Assembly (NCBI GenBank): GCA_032158295.1
Contig: CM063243.1
Location: forward strand, 11,686,931 to 11,750,930
Direction: 5' to 3'
DNA length: 64,000 nucleotides
Source of the DNA: Pycnopodia helianthoides
Taxonomy: Eukaryota; Echinodermata; Asteroidea; Forcipulatida; Asteriidae
The position numbers were made by a program, and so were the translations under genes. Shown here in pieces: positions 1-13,429 of the stretch; position 1 is the first letter of the stretch; each line of letters begins with the position of its first letter. Under the pieces are notes generated by a model. That model was not told the origin of the DNA. It worked only from the letters and a program-made list of their open reading frames with translations, and ran no database searches.

Positions 1-41
1 TCTCCCCCCCCCCCCCCCCCCCAAAAAAAAAAAAAAAAAAA
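1..41. repeat. Poly-C then poly-A run at the window start
   Basis: A tract of about 19 C followed by about 19 A. Simple sequence, prone to length error. Confidence 0.9.
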
Positions 42-1002
42 CGCCACAATGAAACATTTCTTTTCCATTTTACAAGATTATAAGAGAGAAACATATGTAC
101 GTGTATGCACAATAAAGGGACAAGAATTAAGTACATAATTTCATGTACGCACCATTAAACTCCATAATTTGTATGTATCTCGCTAACGTGCACGGATGTC
201 TGTATTAAGGAGGATAATTGCATTGAACAAAATTCCTAATCCTACATTCTCCTGGCCTTGAGTTTCATGTCAGAGACCAGTAAATGAAATATGCCAGGAG
301 TGGAATTCGATTAGAACTAGTCAAACATGGCTACATCAACTTGCATAAATATGTACGTATGAACTATTAGGTGTGTATTTAAAAGGAACAGAACTTCTTT
401 TTTAAAGTTGAAATTGTCTAAAGGACATTCTGTAAAAAAGTATTACCAATGAAAGTTTCCAGGTGTTCATAATTTGTGGAAAACAGAACGACAGTTCCAC
501 ATTTTTGTTTCACGTTTTTAAACATAAACAATACATACATATACATTGCTTGGCTAGTGTAGGCGATTCATTCAGACTGGATTCCAAATAGTTGTTTTTT
601 TGTCTTGCAGAGCAGTTGGTACCAGTACAAACTGTGTACCAAAGAAAAAATCAACAGTCTATTTTTCAGATAATGAATATCCCCTCCTATACCTCAAACT
701 TCCACTAAACTCTGTCTTTCCAATCCCAAAGTTTGGACAGTATATTGGTTTTTGGAAAGTACAGCATAAATTATGGAGAAATGGTGGGTATTTACATCGA
801 ATTCATGCACTTCAAATGGTTAATTTTCATGATTAACAATAAGCAAACCTGTGATAAATGTCATCATGGAGGCTTTTCTCTTTAATGAAATAATTTGCAA
901 GGCCTGAAATGTTTTCTTTTACTCGAAAGAGGCAAGTTCATTTTTCATTTTGCAAAATCAGCAACTTGGCAAAGTAGACCGAGGCATTGGAGGCAACTCC
1001 AA

Positions 1003-1162
1003 GGCGCAATTTCATGAAGCTGCTTATAATGCAGAAAAATTGTCAGCTAAGCAAAAATTAGCAGGAAACCAGTTACATATGACATGTAGTATTTTGGCCC
1101 GTAACCTTTTACTTAGTGGTTAGCACAATTGTTTTGTGCTTAGCTTAATGAAATTGGGCCCC
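1003..1162. mobile_element. GGGCCCAATTTCA-type short element
   Basis: Begins GCGCAATTTCATGAAGCTGC and ends GCTTAATGAAATTGGGCCCC, with GCAGGAAACCAGTTA and TTTTGTGCTTAGC inside. Diverged copy. Confidence 0.65.
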
Positions 1163-2369
1163 GGCCAGCTTTGTTATGTTTCACCATTTGCCTTGAGGTT
1201 TGATCTAGCATCCTTTCTCTATGGTAAAAACACACTGTATATTTAAATATGGAGGCAGGAAATTCAGACTCAAGTAGGAAAAACATACGCACTCGGGTAT
1301 GCACAAGCAGGTTCTTTGATTATTTGCATTCTAAAAAGGCACTGGAATTTCGTAGCAATGTGGCACGCACATTTAATCTGACTGCCCCTTGACTGTACAA
1401 TGTAGCGTTGACGGACAAGTTTAATACAACTGGTGGACACAATACCTGTGCATTGCAGTAAACTAAAATGCACCCTTTGAACTTCTTTTGTTTACACAAA
1501 CGTTTTATGCAGGACATGTAGGAGATCAAAACATCAAAGCCGTGGGGGAGTGTTTACCACTATCATGTCTTCACTGCACTTGGGGTGGAGCGAGGGGGGG
1601 GCGGGGAGGAGGGTGGATGCTTTAAATCTCAAATTTAAAGAGGGTCTCCAAGGTCAAATTAAGTTTTGTGATTCACTCATTTTTTTATGGAAAGAGTCCT
1701 CTTCAAAGTAGGAAAAACTTTACAAGTCTCAAAATGATGTAAAATTTTATTTTATTTGATACTCTTTCAGAGGGAAATTTGAAACATGACGCCATCGGAC
1801 ATAGACAAAAATGGGTCTGTATATTCAGAACAGGAAATTGTTTGCGCCAGTCAAAAAGGTCAACTTGAACACCATTTATATTGAATATCATCAAAGTTCA
1901 GGAATGAACAGAATATTCTCTGTACAAGAATGTACAAACCATTATCGATATGTGGCGTCATCGAACGTTTTGGGATTTTGACAAAAATTGCACCTGAAGG
2001 GTATCAAACACAGTGGCATTTTTAACCATTTTAACGTGAGGTTAGAGACTTGGAATTTTGTTTTCCATTTTCACAAGGACTCCATCTATTGGAAGATAAG
2101 TGGATTATAAAACTGAATTTGACCTCGGAGCCCCACTTTAAAGAACTATACACAGAACTTCACATTTATGTATGTTAAATGTACATCCATAGTTTCAAGA
2201 AAAAATTATACATGTAACTGACTGACATAATGCATTTGCTAAGATAATATGGACATACATGTAGACCACAATCTTTCTCTTTATGAAATTTACGCTAATG
2301 ATGTGTTCTGTCAAGAAATGTTTTGTCTGTGCTCTAAAAATTTGTGTAATAATTATCAGCTCACTTGAG

Positions 2370-2526
2370 GTTGCATAGAGCTAGCTGCTTAAAAGCAGAA
2401 AAGAATGCTTTAATAACTTCCTGCTAAGCAAGATACCAGTCACAGATTGTACTATTCTGGTAAGAATAATTTTGTTGTGCCTTGCTACTTCTTGTGCTTT
2501 AAAAGCAGCTCTATGAAATTGGGCTC
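2370..2526. mobile_element. GGGCCCAATTTCA-type short element
   Basis: Starts near GCATAGAGCTAGCTGCTTAA and ends GCAGCTCTATGAAATTGGGC; ATACCAGTCACAGATTGTAC inside. Left end eroded. Confidence 0.6.
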
Positions 2527-3490
2527 TGGCACTTGACTTTCCAGCCCCCCCCCAAAAAAGTAATTGCAAATGTTTGAGTGTGCAATCTTCACTTATCTAC
2601 ATTTAGGCACCATTTGACCATATTGTCATGCGCAGAGTGACTAGCTTATTAAACTCCTGGTGTTGCCTTGGCCAAATATACGGACAGAATTTTAAACAAA
2701 ATTGTGGACTGAAAATAATCACTTCTGTATTCCCTAGTACCCTTTCTTTATGCTCGTAACGACCCTTTCTAATTAAACAAGTGAAGAAAACCTATGTACT
2801 ATTAGTGAGGTTAAAGCTACAAAACACTCAAAATGAAAAACCTCTGTAGAGAGTTCTACAAATGCAATGACGTCCATGTTTTTAATCAACTTAAAAGGTG
2901 CTATCGTCAATGGACGTGGTGTCCATGTAGTTGTGTCTGCTTCTGAGACATAAAGCATAATATCATTAAACGCAATTTGGCCTGCAGTTGTTCCACTCTC
3001 CCCTATCTACGAATATGTACTCGCAGAATCATGCCATTATAATTCCACCTCGGTCTGTACTGCAGCCAGGTGTTTTCACATTTGCGTACGGGTTCCGATC
3101 TCGGGGGTTTGAATTTTTGGCGAGCCATGACCGAGCCAAACAGTGTACATTCCCTTGACTGCTGAGAAGTTAATCAAATGCTCTCATGTACATGTATATG
3201 TATCCCTGAAAATGTGGATAATATCATGATTGATATTCATGTGTCAATGTGACAGTATGACATCAGCACATGCAGGTATGCATGGAGTGCAGATACATGC
3301 ATGACCAGGCGTCACTTTAACATGCAATTTCACTTCATAAAACCCTTGTTACAGCAGTGTACCCACTGTACCCCCCCCCTCCCCCTCCCTCTCCCCCTCC
3401 ACATCCACTGCCTGGTCTTAGTTTTAGTATGGAGATGGTTTTACTGAAATTCACAGATTACCATCCATTTAATACCAGCAATACCTGAAC

Positions 3491-3686
3491 ACAATTCCAT
3501 AGGGCTGCTTAAGCACAAAACGGAGCTAAGCACAACAAAATTATGCTCACCAGAATGAAGGTACCAGCCAAAATACCATGTCCCATGTACCGTCTGTGAC
3601 TGAAATCCTGCTAATTTCACTTACATGTAGCAGAAGGTTTTTAAGCAATATTTGCTGCTTCAGCAGCTCTATGGAAATCAGCCCTG
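3491..3686. mobile_element. GGGCCCAATTTCA-type short element
   Basis: Starts ACAATTCCATAGGGCTGCTT, AAGCACAAAACGGAGCTAAG inside, ends CAGCAGCTCTATGGAAATCA. Directly followed by another copy. Confidence 0.65.
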
Positions 3687-3699
3687 GTGGGGATCAGCT

Positions 3700-3823
3700 G
3701 GGCTCAATTTCATAGAGTCGCAAAAATGAGCAGGGTATCAGTCACAGATAGTACATGTGACATAAATGTAGCATTTTGGGTGTTTTTTGTGCTTTAAAAG
3801 CATCTCCACGACATTGTGCCCAG
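3700..3823. mobile_element. GGGCCCAATTTCA-type short element, shortened
   Basis: Starts GGGCTCAATTTCATAGAGTC, has GAGCAGGGTATCAGTCACAG and ends ACATTGTGCCCAG. About 14 bases from the preceding copy. Confidence 0.6.
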
Positions 3824-5020
3824 AGCATGCTGAATTTCCCAAAGGACTTTGATGGATACCACAATCCTGTCTTTTGGTTTGTCAAATTATCCAAACAAAA
3901 AAAACAAAAAAATACTACATTCTGCACAAAATCCCAGATATTTACATATTGTTGTGTTCGCTTCACAATTTTATTGGATTAAATTTCACAGGTTGTTTGT
4001 ATATAATGTACATAGTGTTAGTGTGTTTATTTAATACTAGAAGATATGGGAATGAGTATCGTGTCATCCCTTTAGAGGGATCTTTAATTTCACTTCTAGC
4101 TGAGATTTCATGACGGCAATAAATAATCTGATCAATGCAATATGACGTGATGTATGAATTCCATCATGTGAATTAATTCACTTTTGTATCTCTTCAGCTG
4201 TGTCGTGGCAGATGATTCCATCACATTTCACTTTCGGCAAAATTTCACTTTCTGTTTCTTCCAAGGAAAACCATCTGTACTCACAAGGGCGACACTTTGT
4301 GCATCCTTAAACAGTTACATGTACACATTCACATGTAAGTACACAGTCATGGCAGTCTCCTGTCTGAAGTGCTTCCTCTATGTACACTTTGTCAAAAAGC
4401 AAACACTCCTCAAGGATGTTTTTTTTTCGCTCTCTCCGAGGGTTCGTTGGCTAAGCTCTGATTTTGGGTCACTGAATTTTTGGCTCATTTTTTTTCCCTC
4501 ATCCACATACATATAATCACCTTTAAAATAGATGGGGGTGTTGGTAATTCCATGGTTGTCTTAAGTCATTACCGAGACAACTAAAACCCCAACCAATACC
4601 TGGGGAATTTTAATCTCACTGCCGCCCTGCATGTATGCTTGTTTCAGACTTGATGCAATTAACCCTACTCCAAAGCAGATGAAGATTTTTCTTGGGAAAT
4701 GGCTGTCTCCAGGGGGATTGCCAGGATTAGCAACTCCAATGTGAAACTCCAACCAAACTTTCCCTGAGAAATTTCTCAGAAAATAATATGTCAAGTGTGA
4801 ACAGGGTTTTAATGATTTTCATGACTCGATACAACAATACATCAATCATGTCATAAAAAAACAAGTATCAATTGCTAACAAACGTTGACATACAATTATG
4901 CAGAAAGAATCGATCGGGATTTCTGTTAAATCTTGGGTATTGTGGTATGAGTAACCATGCACTGTAAAAGTAATAAATTACGCAATATGTAATTACACGC
5001 TTGATTGCTATGTTGATAAC

Positions 5021-5812
5021 TAATATTGTGTAGGAAATTATGTTTTTTGGGGGGAGCAACTAAAACATGGTGAGTAGCATTTTTGTTTTGCTGTACAAGG
5101 GAAATCGTTCACTGATATTCTTTCACAGACAAAGTCCAGGTTTGGTAATTATTCCCTGCCAAAATTGATCATCTTCAGTTTGACAGCTCACTGATTGTAA
5201 AGTTCAAACCGGTACAAATATTTTTGTCTGAAATGAAATTGAGGAAGCAGCATTTGACGACCGTCCAATTCACCATCGCCATATGTACATGTACAACTGT
5301 ATGTATTTTGATTGCCGCAATCAAAATTAGCCCAATTTGAATATATGTACAAAATCTCTGACAGAACATAAACCTTTAAAAAAAGAAATTCCCATCGAAC
5401 TTGATGAAATTTTTCACACGCTGGTTAAATGATTGCGTTGAATTATGAAATTGAAAGATGGAAATCAATTTATCCTCCCAAAAAACAATAACCCCAAGTG
5501 TACTTTCCATTAATACTTGGTATATTACAAGTTTATGCTGGTACATATTGCGTACACTGACAAGAGACATTATCATCACCTGAATCAATTGCCGTTTTCT
5601 CTGAGTAATTTGCCAGGCCAGGCAATTCAAATATAAGCAGTGAACGATTTCATCAAGTAATTTTGCATAGCAAAATAATCAGACGAACATATTTTGCACA
5701 CTGAAAGCTAATATTGAGTAGGAAAGGATGTTTTTTTTTTTTTTTTTATGCAACTGAAACATGACGTGTAGCATTTTGCTTTGCTGTACAAGGGAAATCC
5801 TTCACTGATATT
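5021..5812. repeat. Pair of diverged direct repeats about 690 bp apart
   Basis: 5021-5120 and 5709-5812 share TAATATTG-GTAGGAAA, AACATG, GTAGCATTTT and GCTGTACAAGGGAAATC-TTCACTGATATT. The second copy has a long T run in place of TTTTTTGGGGGG. Unassigned repeat. Confidence 0.65.
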
Positions 5813-6379
5813 GTGATTTATAAGCATTGTGACATAAAATCATAAAACACAACCTTTAAGTTGGCTTGGGACATTCAGAGCTCGAATTTGGGGGAAAAAA
5901 ATCAGCAAGACCGCAGGGCTTGTAGCTCAAAACTGGACCAGAATTTTGTATACAAGACCAGAATCAAAATGAGAAGAAAAAAAAAACTATCAACACAGTT
6001 TCAAATTTAAACTTTTTGTAATTGAACAAGCACTAACAGTAAATTTATAATAATCCTTCAACACTTAATAGAATTTAATGATATCAGACTCAACGTCAAC
6101 ATTTGACCATTATTGTTTAAAAATATATATTGATAACAGTGCCTGTATTATTATTCAAAACACAAGAATATTGAAATTTAATGGTTGTAAGTTTACTGGC
6201 CCAATGCTAATATCACTGGCCTTGTGCCTGGGGTTTAGTGGAAATTTCCAGCCCTAGACATTTATTGTCCATTTTAATAAAATTTTCACTGGTTAGTTTT
6301 AGAGTTAAGCGTTTGAAAAGTGGAAGGTTTGGATTTTGTTTTAATGCAAGACCGTCTTCTTCTCTAAAAAAAGTTGCAG

Positions 6380-6582
6380 CCGCCTACAAACAAATGCAAT
6401 TTGTAGATTACTGCAGCAAAGGTTGGGAGCTTCAGGGAATCTTTATTTACAGAGTCCTCCCTAACCCAATCGAGATGGAATTGTCGATTGGAATTAGAGA
6501 AGGACTTTACTCCAAAACTAGGTTACAGAACAAAGTGTTTGACCAGATCCAGATTGGGTCTTGGGTTTTGGTGACAGATTGA
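6380..6582 (+). CDS. Possible internal or terminal exon, unrecognised
   Basis: After the acceptor AAAGTTGCAG (ends 6379) an open frame reads AAYKQMQFVDYCSKGWELQG..., then VFDQIQIGSWVLVTD and TGA at 6580-6582. The residue mix (Trp, Tyr, Cys, balanced charges) is protein-like. The same frame is open upstream to 6238, and an alternative acceptor lies near 6351. It could belong with the exon at 7807-7936, but no good phase-2 donor is present. Function unknown. Confidence 0.27.
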
Positions 6583-7329
6583 AAATCTAAGTATCACAGA
6601 CGTTGCGATGAAAATGAGCAGGGTTTGGTTTTTGGGGTGTATTTTTGTATTTTTTGTATGCGATACATGCTTTTCATACACATTTATGTTCAAAGGTACA
6701 TTCCACTCTGCCGAGTAACACAAACATTTACTAACTTATGCGCACATTTTCAAACTGGAAGGTGTTAGAAACAAGTGTTGCGACAGTTGCGAAGTTTGGC
6801 ATACAGTCTATAAGTGGTGCTAGCATATAGTGTTTGCCAACTTTAAAAAAATTGACAAAAGCAGTAACTAGTCCATGCAAGTATACTAATCCGACCTATA
6901 CCTTCTAAAACAGTTATATTATTTGTAGAAGAGTGTTTTAATTCACTATGTTAAAGTCTATGCTTACAACTGTGTAGTAAGTACATGTCGTATGAAAATA
7001 GTTTGTTTTATTTTGAGAGCAGACGAAACATTACCCACACATGGCATACATGTATGTAATGGATACTGCAACATGATTGGTTCAACAAATCAAAGCAAAC
7101 ATGCGCACAGCTTTTGAATAAAGCGCGTCTGGTCAAAAGTGGGAAAATATTTCCATATCCTGCCAACCACATTCGTTATGAAATAGAATAATATTTAATT
7201 TACTCAAATTGTGAGATACTCCTTCGTGTAAAAGTTAGTGAAAAAGTGGTGGCAGGATAAACGGTTGCGTACATGTATATTCTATACATTTATACTGTAC
7301 ATGTATGTAAAATTTGATATGCTCATTAA

Positions 7330-7721
7330 AGGAACATTACAGAATTGGTAAGAAAAAAACTTTAAAATGTACTTTTTGATCACAGATTTACACAAAATCT
7401 TACACGGTCTAATGATGATGATAGTAGAAAACATCCCTTGAAATGTTTCTGTCTGAAATGCCATATTCGATGAGAAATTAATAAACTAATTTTCCGATTG
7501 GAGTTTATCGCTCAGTGAGCGTTTTATTCATTTGTTGAATCTATATGATTTCATGCAAATGTGTAATCGGTTTTTCACTATTTTCTTGTAACCCAGATGG
7601 CCGATCGATTTCAAACTTCCACAGGTTTGTCAGTTTATGTACATGTATATGGTGGATTACATAAAGTGCTTACACTGCCAGCAACTGTTTTGTTAGCAAA
7701 AACCAATTCTGTAATGTTCCT
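7330..7721 (-). mobile_element. TTAA-flanked non-autonomous DNA transposon, family 1, copy 1
   Basis: 392 bases with inverted ends AGGAACATTACAGAATTGGT and its complement, flanked by TTAA at 7326-7329 and 7722-7725. TTAA target sites are used by piggyBac and Kolobok transposons; which one applies is undecided. No coding capacity. The second copy at 48608-48988 is in the opposite orientation and clearly similar throughout. Confidence 0.85.
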
Positions 7722-7806
7722 TTAAATGAATCAAGCTAGCAAAATTTAATTCTATCCAAGGTGTCAAAGCTAGATTTTGTTTTTCTTTATAGAATTTCTT
7801 TTTCAG

Positions 7807-7936
7807 AAGAACTTTGAGTAGAAGTGCTCTATCAGCCCTGGGCAGGATTGGAAGAGTCATTGGTCAGGAGAGGGAAAGGGGGCTGGCTACAGTAGGTGAC
7901 CACTCATTCATTGTGACATCATTCATGCAGCATTGA
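7807..7936 (+). CDS. Possible terminal exon of a gene entering from the left
   Basis: After a good acceptor (AATTTCTTTTTCAG, ends 7806) a frame runs to TGA at 7934-7936: RTLSRSALSALGRIGRVIGQ, then ERERGLATVGDHSFIVTSFM and QH. The first base would complete a codon (phase 2). The composition is unlike the surrounding AT-rich frames. I do not recognise it and could not find a convincing preceding donor. Confidence 0.35.
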
Positions 7937-7999
7937 AGCAATTTTGCCGAGAGGGAAGTGGGGAAGGGAATGTGGGTGGGGGGGGGGAGTAATCCCCCT

Positions 8000-10900
8000 T
8001 CGCATTGACTTGGATAATTGGCTATACTGTTTACACTACTGTATCAATCATACATGTAACTACATCTACATTAGTAGAGGACAGTAATCAAGACTAATTG
8101 ACCAACAACCTTGATACAAGAATTACATACAACTAATTAATATAAGTGCTTAGTACAGTATGTTAATCCATGCATGCCATCAACATAAGGATTAATTCCA
8201 GAGGGTTTGCATGACATCATCATGAACATGCACAGTAAAATGTGTCAAGGTGTACAACCATACAACCAGCTGTAATCAGACCAGTACCTGTACACAGCCC
8301 TCATTATGCATGCCACAATCAAATCCAACAATTAATTCCAATCAGCCCCATTTCTTCCTACCATCGCTCAATGATGGTGAAGCCGCAGCGCCCACAATAA
8401 TGCATTCCGGATAATAATGATGAAAAGGAACGCAGGAAAACCGATCGTATCAACCCACTTGCAGAGTAAGAATTAAAATAAAAAAAAATGATTATTTTTC
8501 CCAAGTCGTTCGTGTTTTCAAGTAAGAGACAGAGTGACCCAATTTATCATTACTGTAACACTGTGACTGCATCCCCGAGGCACAACAGGGGCGGGGGGGG
8601 GGGGGGGCAGTCAGCGAGAGCGAGAGCACGCGACATGGCAGTCGTATCAGTCTTCTTTTAATTCCAGCGCCGGCAAAGACATAGTATCGGGGATCCACTG
8701 AGTCATATTATCACCTGATCAGCATACTTACACAGGCCTGGCTGGTTACCAGCAATCACGGCTCTCCGCTAGTGCCAGATCGTGCTGTGGTACATTAGCA
8801 CATAAATGAACGCATCTCGAGGCTTGTCTCTCTGAAGGCAATTAATTACAACTTTGAATCATGTTCACCTGGTTGGCATTTTCCGCTGTACTTTCGCTCC
8901 CCTTCACCAGGTTCACCTTGCACATGAATTTCTTGCAGAATGTTATTAATGTGCATGACTGTACAGTCAGGTATGCAGAATTAAGAGACTGTGATATTAA
9001 AGATAGATAAGTTGCAATTTCACTTTAAATTCGTTAGACACATGTAAATGTATGCGTGTACAAGTGTACAATCCCCTCGGTGGATTGAAAAACCATTCTG
9101 CTGGACACTCTGCAGCAATTCATTTTCCCAGAAAAACTCATAGACGGTTTTGATCCCCCCAAAAAAAATTTATTTGCTTTATATGTTTCCAAAAAAGCAA
9201 ATCACTGGCCTTAAAACCTGGGCAACGAAGATCTTGAGTAGATCTGATCAAACCCCAAACTGATTTTTTAATTACATATTTGTTGGCCCCCCCCCCCAAA
9301 AAAAAAAATTCAGGGATAAGATTTGATGAATTTGAAAATTCCAGAAGAATAGCTTGCAGGCCTGGGTTCTCCCTTACTCTAGACCCAAAACCTTCCAGAT
9401 GTTACAATTCAGGAGGTTTATAAAAACTCTGTACAAAACCAGTATTAAAACATTACTGGTTTGGACATAACGTGGGCTATCTCTTTTTTCTTTAGGTGGT
9501 TGCTTTACAAATGATAAAAAGATCTATTTGGATGTGATAAAGTACAGATGTATAAACAAATAAGGAATGTTTAAAAGTTTGTGCAATGGAGAGAATATTT
9601 GTATTCGTTGAAAGATGGAACGTTCCATTTAACATGGCTTCTCCTTGCTGAGTGAAACATTCCATATTTCAACTCATGAAAATATTCTCACCATTCATAA
9701 CCGTTAATTGTATAAAATTGCATCTCCTCTTTAAAGACCTTTTTTTCATTTCCTAATTCAGTACATTACACTGTGCGTGGCCTACATGTACCTAGATTTA
9801 CAATCAGACTGTGTAATTGCATTTGCATCACGTGTAATTAGAACAAATCCCTCACCTAATTGGACAGCTACCTTATTACTGAAATGTAAATGTTGCCGAC
9901 AGCACACACAAAAAGGGAAAAACATAAAAAACGTGTCATATGAAAAACCAATCAAACAGTATATAAACAGAAAATATTGCCGGTGATTCCTTCGTGACTT
10001 CCGTTCCTCTCCGTCCAATTCAGTATTTTGTGAAAGCATTCCATTAATGTATTGATGAGTTGATCAGGTGCAACAGCGCCAAGTCTTATCAATGAAAAAA
10101 AGGGGCGACATGTGCATCTGGTGCGGGGCATTGATAATGAAATATACTGCAAATAGATTGAGATGCTTTTTATTAAAGAGATCGGGACTGCAGACTCTGT
10201 ATTAGAGAAGTCAATTCACTATGTTGTATTGGGTGATGACGAACATGACTTATGACAGTTGATGACAGACGTCTTTGCACACACCTTACTGATGATGTGT
10301 ACATTACACCTGTCATACAGATCCATTAATAACTTGGTAAGGATGAACGTTGCACACATACATGTAAGTTGTAATGTAAGGAGCAACCATCACAAGACAA
10401 TTGTAAATCTTGACTTCTGCATCTCCTCCTCCTACCCTTTGTGTGGGTACAATGTACAATGTACAATGTCTGCACATCTACAGTGACTTTGAGAAGACCT
10501 TGAATGCATTGACTCACCTTGCCCCCCTATCTTCAAGGTCAAACGATTGAATGAAAGCATTGATACACAGTTATGTATGCATGGTGCACAGGATGGGCCA
10601 ATGAGCTACAATCTTTTGACCTCTATTACTAGAGGATGCCCTTGTCTGATGATGCCATGCATCTCTACTCAATGTATAGTATTGCAAAAACAAAGACGTA
10701 TTCGTAGTTAGTTCAAAATGTGAAGTTCATGATAAAATCGTCTTTTAAGGCCTGCATGTTTTGGCTGTTGCTACATGTAGCTTTGTATTTGCATAATCTC
10801 TTGGAGTACTTAACAGTAAGATCCATAAACAACCAACAAATTTTTACAAATAAATGGAGTAGACCTTTCATTACATATACATGTACATCATGGAGCTACA

Positions 10901-13429
10901 TGTACCTCCTTGCATACAACTACATGTGTCTATAGTGTGCATACAATGTGTATCTGCAATTTATATGCAGAAACAAAATGTATTTTTAAGTTTACGATAC
11001 TGAGGAAGGAATAACCAACTTAAAGTCAGGAAACATACTATAAAAGAATTTATTTGTCCACGTTCATCTGACTCTACAGTGTACTTTTTACAAACAACTG
11101 ATTCTGCTACGGATAGTATTTGAGTACAGTAATTACAGTTACCCTTTTTATGCACCGTACATGCTAAGTGCAGCAACCTACATGTTATACATGTCCCTAT
11201 CTTTGTTTCAAGCTGGCTTCACACCTGCGTTGAAGGTTAGTGAGGTCCATGTATCGCTGAGTCATCAAGCTTTCATTGATAATTAATTTGACATCTTAAC
11301 ACTACGTGTCGCTAACACTTTAGACAACGAAATTTGATCCACCAACGATGCGTTTTATTATGTTCGTTCTTCTTGAACCTGCCTTCATTTACACTGTTTA
11401 TTTGTACGAAGTTAGACTAAGAATTTTGAAAACGAGGAAAGTGAATAAGTTGCCAAAGACCAATCCCCAGCTGATACATGTATGACTGACATCTCAGATT
11501 TCACAATTAGCCAATTTGCTTTCCCTTATAACAGACATACACATTCAAAAATTGTGCCACTACTAAAATTTGACATTCATTTCATCCTCCAATCCGTCGC
11601 CCCCCCCCCCCCCCCCGGCCCCCACAAAAAAAATGAAAATAAATTAATAATAATAATGAAATCAAACTCATGTACATGTGTAAAAAATATTCAAACAAAA
11701 TACAATGTAAAATGTAAAAAGACAACCTATATAATTCTCAAAGTTGGTGTTCCTTTCTTAAATCTTGCAGATTTTTGTACAACATTGTCAATAACTGTGC
11801 AAATCAGTTTAGTGCAATGTTACTAATCACACACAACATTTCTTTCACATGTGTAGATGTTAAAATGGAAAGTTTATTATTTTATCACCATAAAAACAAC
11901 AATGATCACTTTAAGGGTAAAATATCCAAGGCTTGGACGCTGGATCAATATGGGTTTCGATCTGCAGTACCCTTCATTGTACGTGCACAAGTGACCTTAA
12001 TATCTTAAAGTGTGATTTATCGGAATGGTTCAATACAGGAGCCGTAATTGGATATGGTTCAAACAAGAACCGTGTTCGTCATCTCACTTTTAGGGTGTTT
12101 TTGGTGATTATTTTCAAGCAATATCATTCATAATATTTTTCATAATGTGCATGACATGTCTAATGTATCATGGCCACTATCTTTATATTATCAACACAGT
12201 AAAGACTTCCTATTTTCTACGTTAATGATAATGCAACATAAGGAATCATTTTTCTGGATCATTAACCATGCATCTACCATTCAGTAAGCGTTGATTTAGA
12301 ATAAATGTACCCCATGATGTACACCTTGATGTACACCAGGGTTTCCCCTGATGCTATTGCCCGCTCAATTAATTTTGTCATGTCCCTGTTTTGCTACAAT
12401 TAGATCAAACCAAGTGATAGTGGAATACGGAGAAATATAGGACTTCTTCATTCCATATATCTAACAAGGCCGAGGGCCGACTTGGATGGGCCACAGACGC
12501 ACTATATTTTTCGGTATTCTACATGTATGAGCGTGCATTTGATAAAAAATTTGTCTTCCAGCAAACCTGATGCGCAGCTTCAAGCGAACCTGATGCGCAG
12601 CTTCAAGCCAACCTGATGCGCAGCTTCAAGCAAACCTGATGCGCAGCTTCAAGCCAACCTGATGCGCAGCTTCAAGCAAACCTGATGCGCAGCTTAAAAC
12701 AGCGCAATATGCCGAGTTACAATTCACAGCGCAATACACAGGGTGTGATATGAACCGTGCAATATGGGTTCAAATCACACTGTTGTTGCCATGGATCGAC
12801 AAATCAGAATCCAGGATTATAAGTTTGCTCGAAGGTAAAGCTATTTGCAATGAAGGAAGTTCAAATAAGCATGCTTTAATTTTAATTTCTATCTAAACTT
12901 TTTTCTGGGTTTCAACATACAATCACAGCAGTTTGGATTTGAGACATATAGTACATGCATATATACAGTCCCTGTGCATATTATGCAGCTCACTTGATTG
13001 CATGCTGCTGAAATTGGTTCAATTTACTTCACTTTTACCTTATCGGTCATTTTATCACCCAGGGAAGACAGCAAGACACTTTCAGAGGACAGTTAGCCCG
13101 GAGGGGCATCTACAGTATCTTCTAGGTGTCTCTTGGATACATTTAATTGGGACACTTTGCCATACATATATCAGGTCTGTTATTTGTGTAGGTGTTGGAA
13201 ATGTACAATTCAGATTTTGTTTTACAAATAAAAAAAACGTAATTATTTTGGAAACCTAATTTTCACAGCCTGTTGATCATAAAATAATCTGAACCTTACA
13301 GTCCTCGTACATGTACCAAGTCACTTCAAACACAGCATGCACACAGCAACAAAAATTAGTATTAACTGACATGACTGATGTAGCAAAAGCACACACACGC
13401 GCGTTTGTCGACCTCAACAAGTGAGTACT
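8000..13429. other. Gene-poor stretch
   Basis: No supported gene. Contains many TACATGTA words, a G run near 8591-8607, a C run near 11600, and the 23-bp minisatellite. A possible poly(A) signal (AATAAA, near 8477) could serve the candidate exon at 7807-7936. Confidence 0.6.
12561..12695. repeat. 23-bp minisatellite, six copies
   Basis: Unit CAAACCTGATGCGCAGCTTC plus AAG, six times with only one alternating position (AAGC followed by A, G or C). High copy identity implies recent amplification. The unit length is not a multiple of three. Confidence 0.9.

Larger units (their letters stand above)
42..6237. other. Non-coding, repeat-rich left flank
   Basis: Apart from the repeats listed, no supported exon. 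Frames here are short and AT-driven. 600-836 follows a good acceptor (TTTTTTTTGTCTTGCAG) but shows no recognisable protein. 4561-4800 has the look of another unassigned repeat. Confidence 0.6.

Noticed and set aside
12561..12695. CRISPR-like array
   Set aside because: Units are contiguous with no unique spacers, and the DNA is from an animal.
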